Assembly (NCBI RefSeq): GCF_000422705.1
Contig: NZ_AUGO01000016.1
Location: forward strand, 1-43,411
Direction: 5' to 3'
Length of the DNA: 43,411 nucleotides
Source: Flavobacterium soli DSM 19725
GTDB lineage: Bacteria > Bacteroidota > Bacteroidia > Flavobacteriales > Flavobacteriaceae
Numbering within the stretch: position 1 is the first letter of the stretch; each line of letters starts with the position of its first letter. The notes beneath the pieces are model-generated. The model had not been told where the DNA came from and did not search any database. It saw only the letters and a list, made by a program, of their open reading frames with translations. The translations under genes were made by a program, and so were the position numbers. Below are positions 1 through 8,839 of the stretch, in pieces.

Positions 1-449
1 ACTATTTTTCTCAGAATCCTACGGTTGTCATCACGGCACAGCCAGCGGGAGACTATGAATACCAGTTGGATTATGGTCCGTTCCAGGAAAGTAACGTTTT
101 TGACAACATCAGCATGGGAGAACACACCATCACGGTAAGGGATCCACAGGCATGCGATGTGCTGACAGATGTGGTAACCATCATCGATTATCCAAAGTAT
201 TTCACGCCAAATGGGGATGGTATTAACGATACTTGGAAAATTTCAAGGTTCGGTGAGGTACTTAACGCAAAAATTTATATATTTGACCGATTTGGAAAAC
301 TGGTGAAGGAAATCAGTACCGAAGGTCTGGGCTGGGATGGTACCTACAACGGGCAACCGCTACCAGCAACAGATTATTGGTTTACACTAAATTACGACGA
401 AGCAGGAATTAGAAAAGAATTTAAAGCACATTTTTCATTAAAACGTTAA
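1..449 (+). CDS. T9SS type B / gliding motility C-terminal domain protein (3' part only)
   Basis: The reading frame is open from the left edge (frame of base 3) to the stop at 447-449, so this is the C-terminal ~148 residues of a larger secreted protein. The last ~85 residues are a type B sorting domain of the CHU_C family: the hallmark FTPNGDGINDTW, then IYIFDRFGK, GWDGTYNGQPLPATDYWF and a basic end. Such domains direct export of large adhesins such as SprB through the type IX system to the cell surface. The preceding residues (PAGDYEYQLD, GEHTITVRDPQACD) look like the Ig-like repeats usual in these adhesins. A PorP/SprF protein follows after 5 bases, which is the usual partner arrangement. 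The passenger function cannot be told from this fragment. Confidence 0.9.
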   Translation, partial: YFSQNPTVVITAQPAGDYEYQLDYGPFQESNVFDNISMGEHTITVRDPQACDVLTDVVTIIDYPKYFTPNGDGINDTWKISRFGEVLNAKIYIFDRFGKLVKEISTEGLGWDGTYNGQPLPATDYWFTLNYDEAGIRKEFKAHFSLKR

Positions 450-454
450 CCCCA

Positions 455-1438
455 ATGAATTTTAAAAAAGGATATTTAGTATTATTATTGTTCATATCAC
501 AGATTTCATTTTCGCAAGAAGGTATCGCAGTTTATACAGATTATTTATCAGATAACTATTACTTGATTCACCCATCCATGGCTGGTGCAGCAAATTGTGC
601 CAAAGTTAGGGTAACAGCTCGTCAACAATGGTTTGGTCAGGATGACGCTCCAGCATTGCAAACTGCCAGTTTTAATGGTAGTCTTGGAGAACAATCAGGA
701 GGAGGTATTATTTTGTTTAACGACAAAAATGGTTATCATTCACAAAGAGGGGTAAAGTTAACATATGCTCATCATATCATGTTTTCAAGGTCAGATGTAG
801 ATTTGAATCAGTTATCATTTGGTATGAGTGTAGGATTGATCCAAAGTCAATTGGACCAAAGTGAGTTTGATGGATTTGATCCAATTGTAGATGGAAACAT
901 TCAAAAAGATTCTTACTTTAATGTAGATATAGGTGCATCTTATAACTATTTGGAGTTCTATACACATTTGACAGTTAAGAATGTTTTGGAGTCAAGAAGA
1001 GATATCTATACAGATGTTGAACCAGATAATTTGAGAAAATTATTGTTCAGTGCTGGATATGTTTTTGGAGATAGCGATCGTTTGCAATGGGAACCTTCTA
1101 TTTTGTTTCAATATGTTGATGAAACAAAAGAAAAGTCGATTGACATGAACATCAAACTTTATAAAGATTTAGATTTTGGTAAGCTTTGGGGAGGTTTCTC
1201 TTATAGAAGAAGTTTTGAAGCTACTCAATACGAAGATAACGGAAGCGTATCTAAACAAAATTTGCAATACCTAACTCCTATTGTCGGATTGAACTATAAT
1301 AATTTAGTTTTTGCATATCAATATTCTCATTTGTTGGGGGATATTCAGTTTGCAGGTGGTTTTCACCAATTCACTTTAGGTATCAATCTTTTCTGTAAAA
1401 GAGAGAAATGGGATTGTAATTGTCCTGCTATTAATTAA
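455..1438 (+). CDS. PorP/SprF family type IX secretion membrane protein
   Basis: This 327-residue protein starts with a signal peptide (KKGYLVLLLFISQISFSQ) and has the PorP/SprF signature: YYLIHPSMAGA near the N-terminus, then RVTARQQWFGQDDAP, with alternating beta-strand sequence to the C-terminus as expected for an outer-membrane barrel. In Flavobacterium johnsoniae SprF is needed for secretion of the adhesin SprB, and paralogues are typically encoded just after a type B sorting-domain protein, as here. The inferred role is a dedicated outer-membrane partner that helps export or anchor the upstream adhesin. The Cys-rich tail (CKREKWDCNCPAIN) is notable. A strong terminator follows, so this gene closes the operon. 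Confidence 0.9.
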   Translation: MNFKKGYLVLLLFISQISFSQEGIAVYTDYLSDNYYLIHPSMAGAANCAKVRVTARQQWFGQDDAPALQTASFNGSLGEQSGGGIILFNDKNGYHSQRGVKLTYAHHIMFSRSDVDLNQLSFGMSVGLIQSQLDQSEFDGFDPIVDGNIQKDSYFNVDIGASYNYLEFYTHLTVKNVLESRRDIYTDVEPDNLRKLLFSAGYVFGDSDRLQWEPSILFQYVDETKEKSIDMNIKLYKDLDFGKLWGGFSYRRSFEATQYEDNGSVSKQNLQYLTPIVGLNYNNLVFAYQYSHLLGDIQFAGGFHQFTLGINLFCKREKWDCNCPAIN

Positions 1439-1459
1439 TTTTAGTGTTACTATTAATTC

Positions 1460-1494
1460 AAGTCCCGATAGTTGTATATCGGGACTTTTTTTTA
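1460..1494 (+). terminator. Rho-independent terminator after porP/sprF
   Basis: An 11-bp perfect stem (1460-1470 with 1477-1487) and 6-base loop are followed by a run of T. It lies before the ATG at 1504 and inside the 5' part of a longer open frame, which argues that the next gene starts at 1504 rather than 1444. Confidence 0.9.
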
Positions 1495-1503
1495 AAATTA
1501 AAG

Positions 1504-2013
1504 ATGATAATAAAAAGTGTAAATGGAAAAGCACCTCAGATCCCTGAAGATTGCTATGTTGCAGAAAATGCTACGATTGTAGGTGATGTGACTTTTGGTT
1601 CTAATTGTAGTGTATGGTTCAATGCAGTCATTAGAGGTGATGTGCATTTTATTAAGATTGGTAATAAGGTAAACATTCAAGATGGAGCTATAATTCATTG
1701 TACCTATCAAAAGCATCCCACAATCATTGGTAACAATGTTTCAATTGGGCATAATGCTATTGTTCATGGTTGCACGGTACACGATAATGTGTTAATAGGG
1801 ATGGGAGCTATTGTTATGGATAACTGTGTTATAGAAAGCAATTCTATTGTTGCTGCAGGAGCAGTATTGACCCAAAACACGGTTGTTGAATCGGGAACTA
1901 TTTATGCCGGTGTTCCTGCGAAAAAAGTGAAGGATATTGATCAATCTGATTTTGCTGGAGAGATAGAAAGAATTTCGAATAATTATGTGATGTATTCGAG
2001 CTGGTTTAAATAG
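1504..2013 (+). CDS. gamma-carbonic anhydrase family protein (left-handed beta-helix)
   Basis: This 169-residue protein belongs to the gamma-class carbonic anhydrase / YrdA family, whose members form trimers of left-handed beta-helices built from hexapeptide repeats (ATIVGD, CSVWFN, AVIRGD, VNIQDG, NNVSIGHNAIVHG). The three zinc ligands expected of the family are present as His65, His83 and His88. The expected activity is reversible hydration of CO2, although many homologues show weak or no activity in vitro, so the biochemical function is inferred. The frame is open further upstream to 1444, but that stretch encodes the terminator hairpin of the previous gene and the homology begins at ATG 1504. 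Confidence 0.88.
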   Translation: MIIKSVNGKAPQIPEDCYVAENATIVGDVTFGSNCSVWFNAVIRGDVHFIKIGNKVNIQDGAIIHCTYQKHPTIIGNNVSIGHNAIVHGCTVHDNVLIGMGAIVMDNCVIESNSIVAAGAVLTQNTVVESGTIYAGVPAKKVKDIDQSDFAGEIERISNNYVMYSSWFK

Positions 2014-2016
2014 TTT

Positions 2017-2796
2017 TCAGAAGTCCTTTTGTTGGATGTGATACTTATGGTTTAAAATTTCTGAAAGTACTTTAGGATCAGTATTAGTTATGAAATGCGT
2101 AAATTTTTCAGAAGAAATATTGAAGCCTACTTTTTCTTTCAATACGTGTTGGGTTTGTCGAGCAACTGCTTGTCCTGAGTCGATTATCTTTACATGTGGT
2201 GGAAGTATTTCTTTTATCTGAGGAATCAAATACGGATAATGACTGCATCCTAAAACCAGATAATCAACATTTGCCTCAATCATAGGAGTCAAATAGGAGG
2301 TAAGGAGTTGTGTCATTTCTGGTGAATGGATAGAACCATTTTCGATCAATTGTACCAAACCAAAACCCACCTGTTCAATAATCTTTGTATTTTCCTGATA
2401 AAGCTCAACAGTTTTATTGAATAATTCACTATTCAAAGTGCCTTTGGTAGCAAGTATGCCAATTACCTGTGTTTTGGTGTTGTTTACAGCCGGTTTAATG
2501 GCTGGTTCTATCCCGATGAATGGAATCTCATATTTAGTACGAAGCTCCTTTATAGCGTTTGTAGTTGCGGTATTACAGGCTACTACAATGAGCTTGCAAT
2601 TTTGATTGAGTAAGTATTCGGTGTTTTTTATGCTTAAAGCAATAATCTCCTCTTTAGATTTTTGACCGTAAGGTGCATTTTTGCTATCGGCAAGATAGAT
2701 GGTGCTTTCATCTGGGAGTAACTGATGAATTTCGGACCAGATGGATGTACCTCCAATACCAGAATCAAAAAGGCCAATAGGGTTATTATTATTCAT
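2017..2796 (-). CDS. murI: glutamate racemase
   Basis: This enzyme converts L-glutamate to D-glutamate for peptidoglycan precursors in the cytoplasm. The 259-residue product carries the family hallmarks: the N-terminal GLFDSGIGG with Asp11, the first catalytic cysteine in VACNTATTNA (Cys74) and the second in LGCSHYPYL (Cys184, with His186). The start is taken at 2796 (MNNNNPIGLF). An upstream ATG at 2823 would add nine residues but falls within the terminator hairpin of the ompH gene upstream. The gene is the last of a minus-strand envelope cluster (PorG-like, uppS, bamA, ompH, ompH, murI) and converges on the carbonic anhydrase gene with only 3 bases between the stops. Confidence 0.95.
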   Translation of the reverse strand: MNNNNPIGLFDSGIGGTSIWSEIHQLLPDESTIYLADSKNAPYGQKSKEEIIALSIKNTEYLLNQNCKLIVVACNTATTNAIKELRTKYEIPFIGIEPAIKPAVNNTKTQVIGILATKGTLNSELFNKTVELYQENTKIIEQVGFGLVQLIENGSIHSPEMTQLLTSYLTPMIEANVDYLVLGCSHYPYLIPQIKEILPPHVKIIDSGQAVARQTQHVLKEKVGFNISSEKFTHFITNTDPKVLSEILNHKYHIQQKDF

Positions 2797-2803
2797 AAAA
2801 ACA

Positions 2804-2847
2804 AATATAAAAAAACTGCCCAATCATTATTTGAATGGGCAGTTTTT
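2804..2847 (-). terminator. terminator of the ompH genes, upstream of murI
   Basis: A 12-bp stem (2811-2822 with 2836-2847) is followed on the minus strand by a T run toward 2804. It separates ompH from murI, so murI probably has some independent transcription. Confidence 0.85.
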
Positions 2848-2864
2848 ATACTTTAAGTTTTTTA

Positions 2865-3365
2865 TTAGAAACCTAAATCTTTTTTTACGTCAGCAGTTAA
2901 ATCTGTTCCATCAGCTAATATAAAGCTTGCTACATCAGCAACATACTGGAAACCTTTAGCTTTCCCTACTTTTTCAATAGAAGCTTTGATTTTCAATTGG
3001 ATTGGTTTTAATAAGTCCATTCTTTTTTGCTGTAATTCATTTTGAGCATTTTGTCCGTATTCTTGGATTCTTTTCTCTAAATCTTCAACTTCTTTTTGAC
3101 GGTCCTTGTTAATGGTCTCACTTACTTGATCAACTTCCGCAGAATATTTTTGAATTTTAGCCTGATACTCATTTCTCATCGTTGTAAATTCAGTCTCATA
3201 AGTTTGACCTAACTTTTCGATTTGTTTTTGTGCATCAATAAAAGCAGGCATTTTTGCCATTATATCCTCTACATTGACGTGGGCTATCTTTGTTTGAGCA
3301 TTAACTTGGTTTGCTCCAAAAAATAAAACTGCAGCAAGTAGTAAAGTTTTCAATTGTTTCATCAT
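2865..3365 (-). CDS. OmpH/Skp family periplasmic chaperone (short paralogue)
   Basis: This 166-residue protein has a signal peptide (KTLLLAAVLFFGANQVNAQ), then the OmpH start IAHVNVEDIMAKMPAF, a long heptad-rich coiled coil (~residues 40-130) and the closing GFQYVADVASFILADGTDLTADVKKDLGF typical of the family. Skp-type proteins form trimeric cages that hold unfolded outer-membrane proteins in the periplasm before delivery to the BAM complex. It lies 34 bases after a longer paralogue and downstream of bamA, the conserved Bacteroidota order. The first two codons are both ATG, so the start may be at 3362. Confidence 0.93.
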   Translation of the reverse strand: MMKQLKTLLLAAVLFFGANQVNAQTKIAHVNVEDIMAKMPAFIDAQKQIEKLGQTYETEFTTMRNEYQAKIQKYSAEVDQVSETINKDRQKEVEDLEKRIQEYGQNAQNELQQKRMDLLKPIQLKIKASIEKVGKAKGFQYVADVASFILADGTDLTADVKKDLGF

Positions 3366-3399
3366 TTTAAATATTTAGTAAGTAATTAATTTTAGTTAT

Positions 3400-4482
3400 T
3401 TATTTGTTCTCTTCGGTTTCTGTGTTTTCCTCTGTGTTTTTATTTTTTTCTTCTTCCTTAGCTTTTTTAGCGGCTTCTCTATCGGCTAGGATTTTTGCTT
3501 TTTTATCAGCTATTGCTTTTTTTCTTTCTTCTAATTTTTTTGCATTTGCATCAATAGCGGCTTGTCTTTCGGCTTGTTTATCAACAACAGGTTTTTCAAC
3601 TTGGGTAGAATCTGAATTGTTGGTTTTTCCTTCTATTTTATCCTTTTCACTATCGTTATTCTCTGTGTTTTTCTTTTCTTCTGTTGATGGAGCTGGTTTT
3701 TTACCATTCCTTTCATCAATCATCTGTTGCCTTTTGGCTAAAGCGGCTTCCCTTTTTTCCTCAGCAGCTAGTTTTCGTTCTTCCAATAAACGATCTCTAT
3801 CTGCCTTTTTTTGCTCTGCTGCTTTAATTCTGGCTGCTTTTTTATCTTCCAATGCTTTTTGACGTGCTGCTAAATCTGAATTCTCGTCCTGTAAGTCTTC
3901 TTGATATTCTTTAATCGCTTCTTCCTTGAGTTCTTTTTTGCTTAATTGGTCTCTTTTAGAACTTCTGGTTAAGCTTCTAATTACGGCATCACTTATATCA
4001 AAACGTTTTGCAGCAAAAAGCACCGTAAGATCCGAAGATTTGTCTAAGATAAAATCATACCTCTTTTGTTCGGCAATATCTTGAACAGCAGTAAAAACTT
4101 GATCTTGAATCGGTTTTACTAAGACCGCCTTTTGAACTATTAGATCCCCTGTCGGGCCAAATCTTTTTTCTTGGAAAGTATTTAATTCAGTTTCTTGAAA
4201 TAAAATTTCTTCTTCTCTTTCTTCAATAAGTTCTTTAGTGAGTAAGACTCTTTCAGTTTTTAGAGATTCTTTTAATTTAGTAATCTCGTTTTTTTTGAGC
4301 TCAATTTCTTGTTTCCACTTTTGAGCTTTTTGCTCTAATTGGTTTTTAGCTTCGGTATAATCGGGAACGTTTTGCAAGATATATTCCATGTCAATATACC
4401 CAATACGAATACCTTTTGCGGTTTGAGCACCTGCAGAAAATACTACAAGAATTAATACGACTACTAAAAAATGTTTTCTCAT
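3400..4482 (-). CDS. OmpH/Skp family protein with long charged C-terminal extension
   Basis: Residues 1-20 are a signal peptide (MRKHFLVVVLILVVFSAGAQ). Residues ~25-180 are an OmpH domain: IRIGYIDMEYILQNVPDY, a coiled-coil arm, then YDFILDKSSDLTVLFA. The remaining half (to 360) is a low-complexity Lys/Glu/Ala/Arg-rich helix with a Thr/Ser/Asn/Glu-rich hinge near residues 260-300, ending in an acidic Glu/Asn/Thr tail. Typical OmpH proteins are about 160-200 residues, so the extension roughly doubles the protein. It is the first of two ompH genes behind bamA and probably serves outer-membrane protein delivery; the extension may span the periplasm or contact peptidoglycan, which is inference. 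Confidence 0.9.
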   Translation of the reverse strand: MRKHFLVVVLILVVFSAGAQTAKGIRIGYIDMEYILQNVPDYTEAKNQLEQKAQKWKQEIELKKNEITKLKESLKTERVLLTKELIEEREEEILFQETELNTFQEKRFGPTGDLIVQKAVLVKPIQDQVFTAVQDIAEQKRYDFILDKSSDLTVLFAAKRFDISDAVIRSLTRSSKRDQLSKKELKEEAIKEYQEDLQDENSDLAARQKALEDKKAARIKAAEQKKADRDRLLEERKLAAEEKREAALAKRQQMIDERNGKKPAPSTEEKKNTENNDSEKDKIEGKTNNSDSTQVEKPVVDKQAERQAAIDANAKKLEERKKAIADKKAKILADREAAKKAKEEEKNKNTEENTETEENK

Positions 4483-4519
4483 AACTTAAACTGTATTAGA
4501 AAATATCGTGCCAAAATCT

Positions 4520-7240
4520 TTAAAATTGTTGCCCGATAATAAAATGCGTTTGCCATCCACTTATTTGTGCTTGTCCTGGAGCGGCATCGAAACCATGTCC
4601 AAAATCGATACCTAATAATCCAAATGCAGGCATAAATACTCTTAAACCTACCCCTGCCGAACGTTGTAGAAGGAAAGGGTTATATTCTTTAAATCCTGCA
4701 TAAGCACCACCTGCTTCGAAAAAGGCCAACATATAAATTGATGCTTGAGGTTTCAAAGTTAATGGATATCTTAGTTCTAACGAAAATTTATTGTAAATTG
4801 TTGCACCATCTTGTGAACTTTCGCCAGTTGCAGGATTCGTTGTAATTGGTGTTAAGGATTGATTTTCGTATCCTCTTAATTGAATAACCTCTCTTCCGTC
4901 TAGTGCAAAGTTAGCTAAACCATCACCTCCCAAGAAGAATCTCTCAAATGGAACATCACCTCTTGCGCTATTATAGTTACCAAGATAGCCAAATTCTGCC
5001 AAAGAACGAAGTACTAATTTATCATAAATTTTAGTATACCAATCGGCCTTTATTTTTACTTTATAATATTCAAGCCAATTAAATTTCTTTTGATCAACTT
5101 TTGAGATATCGGCATCAGCTTCTTCAAATGTTAAGACTTTTTCATATACTCTAGTATTTTGGCCTGTTTCTCGTATATAATCACCTTGTGCAACAATTCT
5201 TCCATCTGGCCCAACTTGATCAGCTAAAACTTGAGTTCCTGGAGTATATCTTAACTTGTATTCTTCTTGATTTTCCAAATCTTTATAATCAATTCCATTC
5301 CAAAGCGAGTATGGCGGTGTCAATTTTGCAGTGATGCTAAACTCTGAGCCATACATTGGAAAAATAGGATTTGTTCCTTTATTGTTTCTGGTTAATCCGA
5401 TTGTATAGGCAAAATTTCGGGACGAACCATTACCAAAGGTAAACAGACCTGTATTGTAATTGTTCAAATCATAATATTGGAAACTCAACGCCTGAGATAA
5501 TACAAATGAATCATCAGGAACACTTAATCTTTTGGCCAAACCAACTGATAGTGATATAATATTGAAACTTCTACTTCTGTCAACACTGTTGTCTCGGTAG
5601 TTGTTAAGAAATTGTTTGCTATAAGAAAATGATGTGCTAAAACTTACTGGTTTTTTTCCTCCAAACCATGGTTCTGAAAAAGAAAGACTATACGTTTGAA
5701 AAAAGTTACTTCCTTGCAAACGTAATGCAACTTTTTGACCATCACCCATCGGAAGAGGTTGATAGGCATCTTTGTTGAAGATGTTTTTAGCCGAAAAGTT
5801 ATTAAATGAAAGTCCTAGTGTTCCAATGAAACCGCCTCCACCATAACCACCTTGTAATTCGATTTGGCTGGATCCTTTTTCTACCAATTGCCATTCGATA
5901 TCTACTGTTCCTGCAGCAGGATCGACATTTTTAAAGGCAGGATTGATGGCTTCTGGATCAAAAAATCCTAAAGCTCCAATTTCACGAATGGTTCTAATTA
6001 AATCTTCCTTGCTGTATTTTTGACCTGGTTTAGTTCTAAGTTCGCGATAAATTACTTCATCATTCGTTTTATCATTTCCGGTAACTGTAATTTTATTAAA
6101 ATAGGCCAATGGACCTTCAAGAATTCTAATTTCGAAATCAATGGTGTCATTTTCCGTTTTCACCTCAACAGCATTAATTTGAGAAAATAAATAACCATTA
6201 TTTTGATACAAATTCGTTATGTCTTCTCCATCTGGTTTTGTCTTGTCGGCAATTCTTTTTTCCAAAAGAACACCATTGTATACATCCCCCTTTTTTATGC
6301 CAAGAATAGAATTCAATCCTCTGTCAGTATATACTGTATTTCCTAGGAATTTAATATCTCCAAAATAATATTTCCTTCCTTCTTCTAGTTTGATTTTGAT
6401 GGCAATTTTATTTTTTTCTCGATCATAAGTCACAGAATCAGAAACGATTCTGGCATCACGGTATCCTTTTTCTTTGTATTTGCTGACTACACTTGCTAAA
6501 TCTTCTTCGTATTTCTCCTTGATGTATTTCGATCGTTTAAGGATACGAATCGGATTGATGACCTTGGTGTTTTTCATTGCTCTACGCAACTTCTTGTCGG
6601 TAAATTTTTCGTTTCCGGTGAATTCTATTTCGCTGATTTTTACTTTGTCTCCCTTGTCTATACTAACAAGCATTTTTACTTCATTTCCAGATGTTGTATC
6701 GGGAGTTGTAGTTATATTGACTTTAGTATTGAAAAAACCGTCTTTTTTATATTTATTTTCGATGTAGTTTTTTGTGGTAGTAACAAGATTTTCGTTGACA
6801 ATTTTTCCTTTTGTAAGGCTGTTGTCTTTTATTAATCCTTCAATTTTTGATTTTTTGACACCAACGATTTTTACTTCATTTAGTTTTGGAAGTTCGTTAA
6901 TATTCAATTCTAAGAAGATGCTATCCCCTTCAATCCTGTTTACATAAAAATCAATATCGCTAAAAAGACCAAGTTTGCCTAATTTTTTGATAGCATTGCT
7001 AATGTCTTCTCCCGGAACTGTTATGGCCTGTCCTTTCTCAAGTCCAGTAAAAGTAACCACCGTTTGTTCGTTATAGCTAATCTTTCCAGTAACTTCTATA
7101 TCTGCTAGGAAATAAGGTTTTCCCTGATCGAATGGAATTCTATCTTGTGCTTTTACTTGAGAAATACTTCCAAAAATTATAATTGTGAAGAAGAATTGTA
7201 TGCTTTTATTTAACACTAAAAAATTATTTAATTTGTTCAC
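4520..7240 (-). CDS. bamA: outer membrane protein assembly factor BamA (Omp85)
   Basis: BamA is the core of the BAM complex that folds beta-barrels into the outer membrane. A signal peptide (KSIQFFFTIIIFGSISQVKAQ) is followed by consecutive POTRA domains (YFLADIEVTG, NEVKIVGVKKSKIEGL, VKISEIEFTGN, YYFGDIKFLGN, AYFNKITVTGN) over roughly the first 450 residues, then a C-terminal barrel with GGDGLANF, the loop 6 motif LRGYENQ and a terminal aromatic (IIGQQF). No ATG fits well: the frame is open to an ATG at 7291 and beyond, deep inside uppS. I chose the GTG at 7240, which overlaps the uppS stop by 17 bases; a GTG at 7216 is also possible. Neighbours uppS and two ompH genes support the assignment. 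Confidence 0.95.
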   Translation of the reverse strand: MNKLNNFLVLNKSIQFFFTIIIFGSISQVKAQDRIPFDQGKPYFLADIEVTGKISYNEQTVVTFTGLEKGQAITVPGEDISNAIKKLGKLGLFSDIDFYVNRIEGDSIFLELNINELPKLNEVKIVGVKKSKIEGLIKDNSLTKGKIVNENLVTTTKNYIENKYKKDGFFNTKVNITTTPDTTSGNEVKMLVSIDKGDKVKISEIEFTGNEKFTDKKLRRAMKNTKVINPIRILKRSKYIKEKYEEDLASVVSKYKEKGYRDARIVSDSVTYDREKNKIAIKIKLEEGRKYYFGDIKFLGNTVYTDRGLNSILGIKKGDVYNGVLLEKRIADKTKPDGEDITNLYQNNGYLFSQINAVEVKTENDTIDFEIRILEGPLAYFNKITVTGNDKTNDEVIYRELRTKPGQKYSKEDLIRTIREIGALGFFDPEAINPAFKNVDPAAGTVDIEWQLVEKGSSQIELQGGYGGGGFIGTLGLSFNNFSAKNIFNKDAYQPLPMGDGQKVALRLQGSNFFQTYSLSFSEPWFGGKKPVSFSTSFSYSKQFLNNYRDNSVDRSRSFNIISLSVGLAKRLSVPDDSFVLSQALSFQYYDLNNYNTGLFTFGNGSSRNFAYTIGLTRNNKGTNPIFPMYGSEFSITAKLTPPYSLWNGIDYKDLENQEEYKLRYTPGTQVLADQVGPDGRIVAQGDYIRETGQNTRVYEKVLTFEEADADISKVDQKKFNWLEYYKVKIKADWYTKIYDKLVLRSLAEFGYLGNYNSARGDVPFERFFLGGDGLANFALDGREVIQLRGYENQSLTPITTNPATGESSQDGATIYNKFSLELRYPLTLKPQASIYMLAFFEAGGAYAGFKEYNPFLLQRSAGVGLRVFMPAFGLLGIDFGHGFDAAPGQAQISGWQTHFIIGQQF

Positions 7241-7964
7241 TTGTTTTTCCGAATCTTCGTTCTCTTTTTTGATAACTAATGATAGCCTCATATAAATTTT
7301 GTTCTGTAAAATCTGGCCAAAGAACTTCTGTAAAGTATAATTCTGCATAGGCTATTTGCCAAAGAAGGAAATTACTGATTCTATGTTCGCCACTGGTTCT
7401 TATTAATAAATCTACATCCGGTAAATTTTGCGTGTAAAGATGCTGATTAATAATTGATTCGTCAATAGCGTCTATTGAAATTATATTATTTTTAACTTTA
7501 CTACTTATGTTTTTAATTGCAGAAATAAGTTCTTCCCTTGAACCATAGCTTAGTGCAAGTGTTAGGGTCATTCTGGAATTATCTTTTGTTTTGTTAATTA
7601 CTTCTAAAAGTTCTTTTTGGGCACTTTTAGGAAGCATTTCCAAATTACCAATCGTGTGTAGTTTTATTTTGTTTTCTACCAATGTTTTAAGCTCATTTTT
7701 TAATGAGTTGATCAGTATTTTCATTAAAGTATCGACTTCTAATTTTGGTCGGTTCCAGTTTTCAGTAGAAAAAGCATACAAGGTGAGATTCTCGATGCCT
7801 AATTTTGCACAACATTCAACAGTTGTTTTAACGGATTTGGTTCCGTTTTCATGGCCAAAAGCTCTTAGGAAGCCTTGCTTTTTTGCCCAACGTCCGTTTC
7901 CATCCATGATAATGGCGAGGTGTTTGGGTAAATTGTCTTTCTTTATGTTGTCTAGCAAATTCAT
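7224..7964 (-). CDS. uppS: isoprenyl transferase (undecaprenyl diphosphate synthase)
   Basis: This enzyme builds undecaprenyl diphosphate, the lipid carrier for peptidoglycan and surface polysaccharides, from farnesyl-PP and isopentenyl-PP. The 246-residue product contains the cis-prenyltransferase motifs: HLAIIMDGNGRWAKK with catalytic Asp21, the following RAFGHENG, TLYAFSTENW, and the C-terminal LIRTSGEHRISNFLLWQIAYAEL. The start at 7964 lies 4 bases after the stop of the PorG-like gene; an upstream ATG at 7997 would overlap that gene. It overlaps the likely start of bamA, so the three genes appear translationally coupled. Confidence 0.96.
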   Translation of the reverse strand: MNLLDNIKKDNLPKHLAIIMDGNGRWAKKQGFLRAFGHENGTKSVKTTVECCAKLGIENLTLYAFSTENWNRPKLEVDTLMKILINSLKNELKTLVENKIKLHTIGNLEMLPKSAQKELLEVINKTKDNSRMTLTLALSYGSREELISAIKNISSKVKNNIISIDAIDESIINQHLYTQNLPDVDLLIRTSGEHRISNFLLWQIAYAELYFTEVLWPDFTEQNLYEAIISYQKRERRFGKTSEQIK

Positions 7965-7968
7965 TGTT

Positions 7969-8664
7969 TTAATCGCAATAACAGGGCTTATTCCCAAAAG
8001 TATACGTTAAGGTAAAACCCGAAACCATATACCAATCGTTACTATTTATATTTCCAAATCGTAAATTTTGAAGCCCTTCATTTTTTGGAAAGCTTCCATC
8101 GATATTGTCTGCAAACGAATATCTCGGACTGATTTCAAAACCTAAAACCAAGTTTGGCGTTATGTTCGATTTTACTCCAACTGCCATCGGGATCGATAAT
8201 GTTCCATGACTTGAGTCCGATTTTTTTTCTACTGTTGTTCCATTATCTATAATATACAAACCGTCATATATGGTGTAGCTCAATCCTAAAAACACGTATG
8301 GTGTAATTTGTCGATCCATATCATGCAAATTGAATTCAAAAAAATTGAATTCAAGCCCTAAAGATAGTTCTTTTATGGTATTCTCGAAGTCATAATCACG
8401 TTGTTTTCTTCTTTCATCCTTAGATTGATCGTCATCTGCTGTGATTTTTATGTTCTTTATCGAAGCCCTCCAAGAATGTCTCGTACTCTTGTTCCATTTA
8501 TAAATCAGTCCGTAGGCAAATTCATTTGGGTGGAGATAAGTCATTGAGCCTACATCGCCTACAAAATTACTTCCGCCTGCAAAAACACCAATTTCATGAA
8601 TTTGCCCTTTGGCAAATGAAAAGGTGAAAAGAAATATAAGTGATAAAAACAGTCTATTCATCAT
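7969..8664 (-). CDS. DUF6089 family outer-membrane protein (PorG-like)
   Basis: This ~231-residue protein begins with a signal peptide (NRLFLSLIFLFTFSFAKGQ) and continues with GVFAGGSNFVGDVGS and regularly alternating strands, as expected for a small outer-membrane barrel, ending in TLTYTFGNKPCYCD. The DUF6089 family includes PorG of Porphyromonas gingivalis, an outer-membrane component of the type IX secretion machine, and a homologue beside uppS and bamA is a recurring Bacteroidota arrangement. The start is either of the two ATGs at 8664 and 8661; the ATG at 8691 adds a non-signal stretch. Its role in T9SS is inferred from family and context. Confidence 0.8.
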   Translation of the reverse strand: MMNRLFLSLIFLFTFSFAKGQIHEIGVFAGGSNFVGDVGSMTYLHPNEFAYGLIYKWNKSTRHSWRASIKNIKITADDDQSKDERRKQRDYDFENTIKELSLGLEFNFFEFNLHDMDRQITPYVFLGLSYTIYDGLYIIDNGTTVEKKSDSSHGTLSIPMAVGVKSNITPNLVLGFEISPRYSFADNIDGSFPKNEGLQNLRFGNINSNDWYMVSGFTLTYTFGNKPCYCD

Positions 8665-8839
8665 TTTAAAAATAGCGTGCAAATATAACAAATCTGACTA
8701 CTAAATGATTAACAATTTAGTATTTCTGAGGAATTATATTAAAACTGGTTATTATGCTGTAAATTATTGAACCATTCAACGGAATAACTAACGGTAATAA
8801 GGTAGGTTGTAGTATAAATAGATATAGAAAAACTTAGTA

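Noticed and set aside
1444..1503. Longer N-terminus for the carbonic anhydrase family protein
   Set aside because: These bases encode the terminator hairpin of the previous gene, and homology starts at ATG 1504.
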